Positions 58,801-64,000 of a stretch of DNA of 64,000 bases are shown here, piece after piece. Each line of letters opens with the position of its first letter. The stretch's first letter is position 1. Position numbers and translations under genes: made by a program. The DNA comes from Haematobia irritans (lineage: Eukaryota; Arthropoda; Insecta; Diptera; Muscidae), in assembly GCF_050003625.1 (NCBI RefSeq), contig NC_134399.1, positions 218,916,975 through 218,980,974 on the forward strand, written 5' to 3'. Under the pieces are notes generated by a model, which was not told the DNA's origin, made no database searches, and saw only the letters and a list, made by a program, of their open reading frames with translations.

Positions 58801-58894
58801 TTTACAATTTTATTTTAAAAGATTATTTCAGTATTTGCAATATAATACTTTTTGATTTAGTTGAGAGTTGTACCGATTTTAGCTTGTACCAACA

Positions 58895-61170
58895 GGGAAA
58901 ATTTTATTTCTTTAGAAATTTTTGTCAAAATATTATTTCTATAGAAAAGTGTATAAAAATTTTATTTAGAAAATTTTTTCAAACCTTTACTTCTATAGAA
59001 AATTTTGTCCAAATTTTATTTCTTCACAAAATTTTTTTTCTATAGAAAATTTTGTCAAAATTTTATTTCTATAGAAAATTTTGTAAAAAATTTATTTCTT
59101 TAGAAATATTTGAAAAAATTTTAATTCTATAGAAAATTCTGTCAGAATTTTATTTCTATAGAAAAAATTGTCAAAATTTTCTTTAAATTTTGTCGAAATT
59201 TTATTTCTATAGAAAATTTTGTCAACATTTTATTTCTATAGAAAATTTTGTCAAAATGTTATTTCTATAGAAAATTTTCTCAAAATTTTATTTCTATAGA
59301 AAATTTTGTCAAAAATGTATTTCTATAGAAAATGTTCTCAAAATTTAATTTCTATAGAAAATTTTGTCAAAATTCTATTTCTATAGAAAATTTTGTTAAA
59401 ATATTATTTCTTTAAAAAAAATTGTAAAAATTTTATTTCTATAGAAAATTCTAGAAAATTCTATAGAAAAATTTGTCAAAATTTTATTTCTATAGAAAAT
59501 TTTGTCAAAATTTTATTTCTATAGAAAATTTTGTCAAAATTTTATTTCTAGAGAAAATTTTGTCAAAATTTTATTTGTATGGAAAATTTTGTCAAAATTT
59601 TATTTCGTTAGAAATGTTCCTCAAAATTTTAATTCTATACAAAATTTTATTTCTATAGAAAATTTTGTCAAAATTTTATTTGTGTAGAAAATTTTGTCAA
59701 AATTTTATTTCTAGAGAAAATTTTGTCAAAATTGTATTTGTATAGAAAATTTTGTCAAAATTTTATTTCGTTAGAAATGTTCCTCAAAATTTTAATTCTA
59801 TACACATTTTTGAAAAGTAAAAAATTTTGTAAAAATTTTATTTCTATAGAAAATTTTGTAAAAAATTTTTTTGTATAGAAAATTTTCTAAAAATTTTATT
59901 TCTATAGAAAATTATGTCAAAACTTTATTTCTTTATTTCACAATGGATTTTGATAGTATGATCCAACAAGAAAATTAAAGATTTAATTTATTAAATTTAT
60001 AGTACATTTCGGCAATAATTTATTTCTAAAGAAAATTTTGTCAAAATTTTATTTCTGTAGAAAATTTGGTCAATATTTTATTTCTATAGATTTTTTTCCA
60101 AAATTGTATTTTTTTAGAAAATTTTGACAATATTTTACTTCTACAGAAATTTTTTTTCAAAATTTTATTTCTTTAGAAATGTTCCTCAAAATTTTAATTC
60201 TATAGAAATTTTCTCAAAATTTTAATTCTATAAAAAAAATTCTTAAAATTTTATTTCTATAGAATTTTTTCTCAAATTTGTATTTCTTTAGATTTTTTTT
60301 TTTTTCAAAGTTTGAGTTCTATAGAAAATTGAGGTACCTCTTTGATGGAGAAGAACATTTTGCAAAATCTACCAAAACATCAAGATTTCTACAAGTCCAC
60401 AAAACAGTTAAAAATCTACCATTTTTTGGTAGAAGTCTACCAAATAAGGCAACACTGCACTCCCGAGAAAATCTTAAACTTTATTTTTTTTTTAATTTAA
60501 CTTTTGTTAATTATTTTTTATTTATTTTGTCAAAATTTTATTTCTTTAGAAATGTTCTTCAAAATTTTAATTCTATACAAATTTTTGAAAAGTAAAAAAT
60601 TTTGTAAAAATTTTATTTCTATAGAAAATTTTGTCAAAATTTTATTTCTATAGACAGTTTTGTCAAAATTTTATTTCTATAGACAATTTTGTCAAAATTT
60701 TATTTCTATAGACAATTTTGTCAAAATTTTATTTCTATAGAAAATTTTGTCAAATTTTTTTTTGTATAGAAAATTTTGTCAAAATTTTATTTCTACAGAA
60801 AATTTTTCAAAATTTTATTTGTATAGAAAAATTTGTCAAACTTTTATTTCTATTCTTCACAATGGATTTTGATAGTATGATCCAACAAGAAAATTAAAGA
60901 TTTAATTTATTAAATTTATAGTAAATTTTGGCAATAATTTATTTCTTAAGAAAATTTTGTCAAAATTTTATTTCTGTAGAAAATTTGGTCAATATTTTAT
61001 TTCTATAGATTTTATTTCTTTAGAAATGTTCCTCAAAATTTTAGTTATATAGAAATTTTCTCAAAAATTTTAGTTCTATAAAAAAATTTCTTAAAATTTT
61101 AATTCTATAGAATTTTTTCTCAAAATTATATTTCTTTAGATTTTTTTTTTCAAAGTTTTAGTTCTATATA
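58895..61170 (-). repeat. 29-bp minisatellite array, reverse, with ~0.8-kb tandem duplication
   Basis: Reverse-orientation units. A block of about 0.8 kb is duplicated: CACAATGGATTTTGATAGTA occurs at 59939 and near 60858, and ATTTTTGAAAAGTAAAAAAT near 59805 and 60581. Each copy ends in a left boundary module (60327-60470, 61170-61320). Confidence 0.88.
60327..60540 (-). repeat. Left boundary module, reverse, internal copy
   Basis: GAGGTACCTCTTTGATGGAG, AAAATCTACCAAAACATCAA, CTACCATTTTTTGGTAGAAG, then AAGGCAACACTGCACTCCCG. Near-identical to 61170-61385, with which it was duplicated. Confidence 0.7.
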
Positions 61171-61385
61171 AAATTGAGGTACCTCTTTGATGGAGAAGAA
61201 TATTTTGCAAAATCTACCAAAACATCAAGATTTCTACCAATCCAGTAAAAAACAGTAAAAAATCTACCATTTTTTGGTAGAAGTCTACCAAATAAGGCAA
61301 CACTGCACTCCCGAGAAAATCTTTAACTTTATTTTTTTTTTAATTTAATTTTTGTTAATTATTTTTTATTTATTTTTTTGGATTT
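61170..61385 (-). repeat. Left boundary module, reverse, terminal copy
   Basis: Reverse complement of the 294-410 type module, with the extended outer part AAGGCAACACTGCACTCCCG then GAGAAAATCTTTAACTTTAT. It terminates the reverse array. Confidence 0.7.
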
Positions 61386-62349
61386 AAAATTTCATTAAAA
61401 TTTTGGCATTTGTCATTGGTAAGGAACAATATTCTTTGAAACGAAGAAAATATTCATTAAGACTGCGAAAAGTTTCATAACTGAATAGAAAAATCATTAC
61501 ATTAACGAAAAGTTTCATTGTATTTATGAAATTGTTTGTCTTGGCTCAATTTTGACAAATTTCTTTAATATTATGCAGCTTTTTCTGCCATTGTATATTT
61601 CCCAAAGGCTGCCACATGATTGATGATTTAATAACATCAGTTCTAGGCACGTGCCGCCACTAAGATGTTGCACAAAAATATACACCAAAGTTAGACAACA
61701 TCTGAATGTGAGGGGTATGCCTATGTCCGCGTATACTTCAACCATCCTATCAGTAAGGATTAGTGGAAACATTTAAGGATTCACACTATTACAACAAAAG
61801 AGATTAAAAGATTTCATAATAAATTCTAGGCACGAAGGAGCCACAGAAGGGGAAAAAAGAATAATGGTTGAAGTGGCAAATAGGCGCTCCATTTGTTTCG
61901 CAACTAAACTAAACATAGCATAGAGAAAAAGTAATTAAATTAGAAACAACCAAAAAGTTTATGATATAAAGACGAAACAATGTCACAAACTAATCTACAT
62001 AGACAAAGGCAGATTATATGCTCAGCTTAACTTTTGACAAACTGCTGCTAGTCACGAGGAAAAAGAGAATTTGTTTTGTAAAAAGTAAAACTTAATTTAC
62101 GAGGCTAACATGAAGGATATTGAAAAATATCAGAAACTTTTAGTTATCTGTAGTCTGCCATATATAACTTCTTATTCATAAATTTCACGAGCATTTTCGT
62201 AAAATTTTTTTAAGCTTAAGATGATATTTAACTTTTTAAATAAAGACGGGATTGATTAGTTAGCGAACCAATTAACATTTCACTGATATGGAAACAATTC
62301 TGTGGCGTTGTTAACCGAGCATCCTTATGAATCCATTTTCGAAATTGTT
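61386..62349. other. Intronic sequence, no gene seen
   Basis: Single-copy-looking. The 82-codon minus frame at 61524-61772 has no recognisable domain. Confidence 0.5.
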
Positions 62350-62985
62350 GCAGATTTTAGGCAAATCAGATTATCTCTATAGAAAATTTTGTCAAAATTT
62401 TATCTCTATAGAAAATCTTGTCAAAATTTTATCTCTATAGAAAATTTTGTCAAAATTTTATCTCTATAGAAAATTTTGTCAAAATTTTATCTCTATAGAA
62501 AATTTTGTTAAAATTTTATCTCTATAGAAAATTTTGTCAAAATTTTATATCTATAGAAAATTTTATCTCTATAGAAAATTTTTTCAAAATTTTATCTCTA
62601 TAGAAAATTTTGTCAAAATTTTATCTCTATAGAAAATTTTGTCAAAATTTTATCTCTATAGAAAATTTTGTCAAAATTTTATCGCTATAAAAAATTTTGT
62701 CAAAAATCTATCTCTATAGAAAATTTTGTCAAAATTTTATCTCTATAGGAAATTTTGCCAAAATTTTATCTCTATAGGAAATTTTGCCAAAATTTTATCT
62801 CTATAGAAAATTTTGTTAAAATTTTATCTCTATAGAAAATTTTGCCAAAATTTTATCTCTATAGGAAATTTTGCCAAAATTTTATCTCTATAGGAAACTT
62901 TGTCCAAAATTTTATCTCTATAGGGAATTTTGTCAAAAATTTTATCTCTGTAGAAAATGTTGTAAAAATTTTATAGAAACTTTAA
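62350..62985 (-). repeat. Homogenised ATCTC-variant minisatellite array
   Basis: About 22 units in reverse orientation, almost all carrying TATCTCTATAG where other arrays have TATTTCTATAG. There are few other differences, and no boundary modules are visible at either end. Confidence 0.92.
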
Positions 62986-64000
62986 TTTTTACTCAGTGTA
63001 TTTTCTAAATCATAATAATCGATTTCCCTCTCGATTTTAAACTTAATCTCCATCCCAAATAAGATACAATATAAACAAGATGTTTAGACCCCCAAAACAA
63101 AATATCCCACACCTATAAAATTCTATATGCAAGACAAAAACTTGCTACATAGACAACTCCAAACTAATTTGCTAATGGGCAATGCAACAACAGCGGCAAA
63201 TATTTGCAATACAGCATTCTAGACAATGTTGGGCATATCCACGACTCCCACCCATTTCCCCATTTGCCAAAGGCTGAAAATATGATTACATTACTATGGG
63301 TTATGGATGTTGCTGTCGATGATAGCTCACGAATAATAATGGTCAATGTTATAATTGCCGATTACGATGGGGTCTTTACAGATCTTAACACAAAACAGCA
63401 AGTCCCTTCAGTGCTCTTCATCCTTTGCCCACAAAATATATGCCACCCATAGGAATCTCATCCATGTAGAACTGCAAACTGCAGATGCTGTGGTCATAAA
63501 TCCAATTTAAAATCATGTTGCACAAGCGAGAGATATGCATGCGATGTGTAACAGAAATAACAGAAAAATCCCAATCATCCTATGAAGAAGTGATGGATGC
63601 ATCTGTCCCCGCCAGGCAGCAAGCGAAACATAAACATTTTATCAGTGTGTGGGTGATTGAATACATATCGTGTATATGTGTGTATGTGCATTTGGCTTGG
63701 GGTATGGGATTTGTCAAGAATACTAAACGTTTGCCCATTAATTGGGACCAAGGGGAACCTAGACGCAGGTATTGGCTTCATTCCTCTTGCTGTTCTTATT
63801 GTTGTTGTTATTATAGACGAGCTCTAGCATCATAGTTTGTTGATCCAAATCTATTGACACATCTGTGTACAACGATCTATAGAACGTGGCATCTTTGAGT
63901 GGCATATTGAGGGGACTATGCTCCCATTTGTTATTCTCAGTTGCGATATTTTTATTTGGTTTATTTTGATTATTGGTTTTTTTTCTGTAAGATTTGGGGA
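62986..64000. other. Upstream Nrg intron or flank, no exon recognised
   Basis: Less AT-rich and apparently unique. Several open frames up to 106 codons on both strands (for example 63204-63452, 63515-63835) end in low-complexity Cys/Tyr or Ala runs and have no recognisable similarity. No signal-peptide exon for Nrg was found. Confidence 0.45.

Noticed and set aside
63515..63835. A 106-codon + strand frame near the window end
   Set aside because: It ends in Cys/Tyr and Ala runs from simple sequence and is overlapped by an equally open antisense frame, with no recognisable domain.

Overview
The window looks like about 64 kb of one very large, repeat-filled intron region of a higher fly, probably a calyptrate/muscid. 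The basis is threefold. A single host exon on the minus strand (58345-58474) encodes the start of the first Ig domain of Neuroglian (Nrg). A horn-fly (Himar1/irritans) type mariner is present. The sequence is extremely AT-rich, and most of it is interspersed or tandem repeat. No other host coding exon was recognised, so 1-58344 reads as the intron downstream of that exon and 58475-64000 as the intron upstream of it.

Roughly a quarter of the window is one 29-bp minisatellite: the palindrome TTTCTATAGAAA followed by TAAAATTTTGACAAAAT. It lies in + orientation near 0.4-3.2, 15.4-21.3, 46.5-50.3, 52.4-55.6 and 56.5-57.4 kb, and in - orientation near 29.1-32.9, 58.9-61.1 and 62.35-63.0 kb. Many arrays end in the same two non-repetitive modules, in consistent orientation, so the array appears to be the core of a composite unit. 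Other elements sit inside these arrays: a Penelope-like retroelement with an inverted partial copy (17855-20615), a 1.5-kb TA-flanked TIR element (16200-17741), tRNA-derived SINEs (5967, 34405), MITEs, a Helitron-like element (48654-49813), and two copies of an element carrying a type I hammerhead ribozyme fold (29639-29705, 52583-52649).

Between the arrays are two families of AT-rich interspersed elements with ~155-160 bp internal repeats and TATACCC/GGGTATAA-type ends (4.7-7.9, 23.4-24.9, 25.7-27.8, 37.3-38.2 kb). There are also two internally deleted mariners (10.1-10.8, 12.4-12.8 kb), several TA-target MITE families, a 4-kb field of ATGAAnnnATTCAT palindromes (37.1-41.3 kb), and single-copy-looking stretches (about 8-10, 14.4-15.4, 21.4-23, 27.8-29.1, 34.8-36.4, 45.4-46.5, 50.4-52.3, 61.4-62.3, 63-64 kb) with no gene that I can support.

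The best host-function signal outside the exon is a pair of minus-strand polypyrimidine-AG|GTAAGT zero-exon sites (junctions at 3838/3839 and 35751/35752). They lie about 22.6 kb and 54.5 kb downstream of the exon, are correctly oriented for Nrg, and are candidate recursive splice sites for this giant intron. The best mobile-element signals are the hammerhead-bearing element and the modular minisatellite unit.
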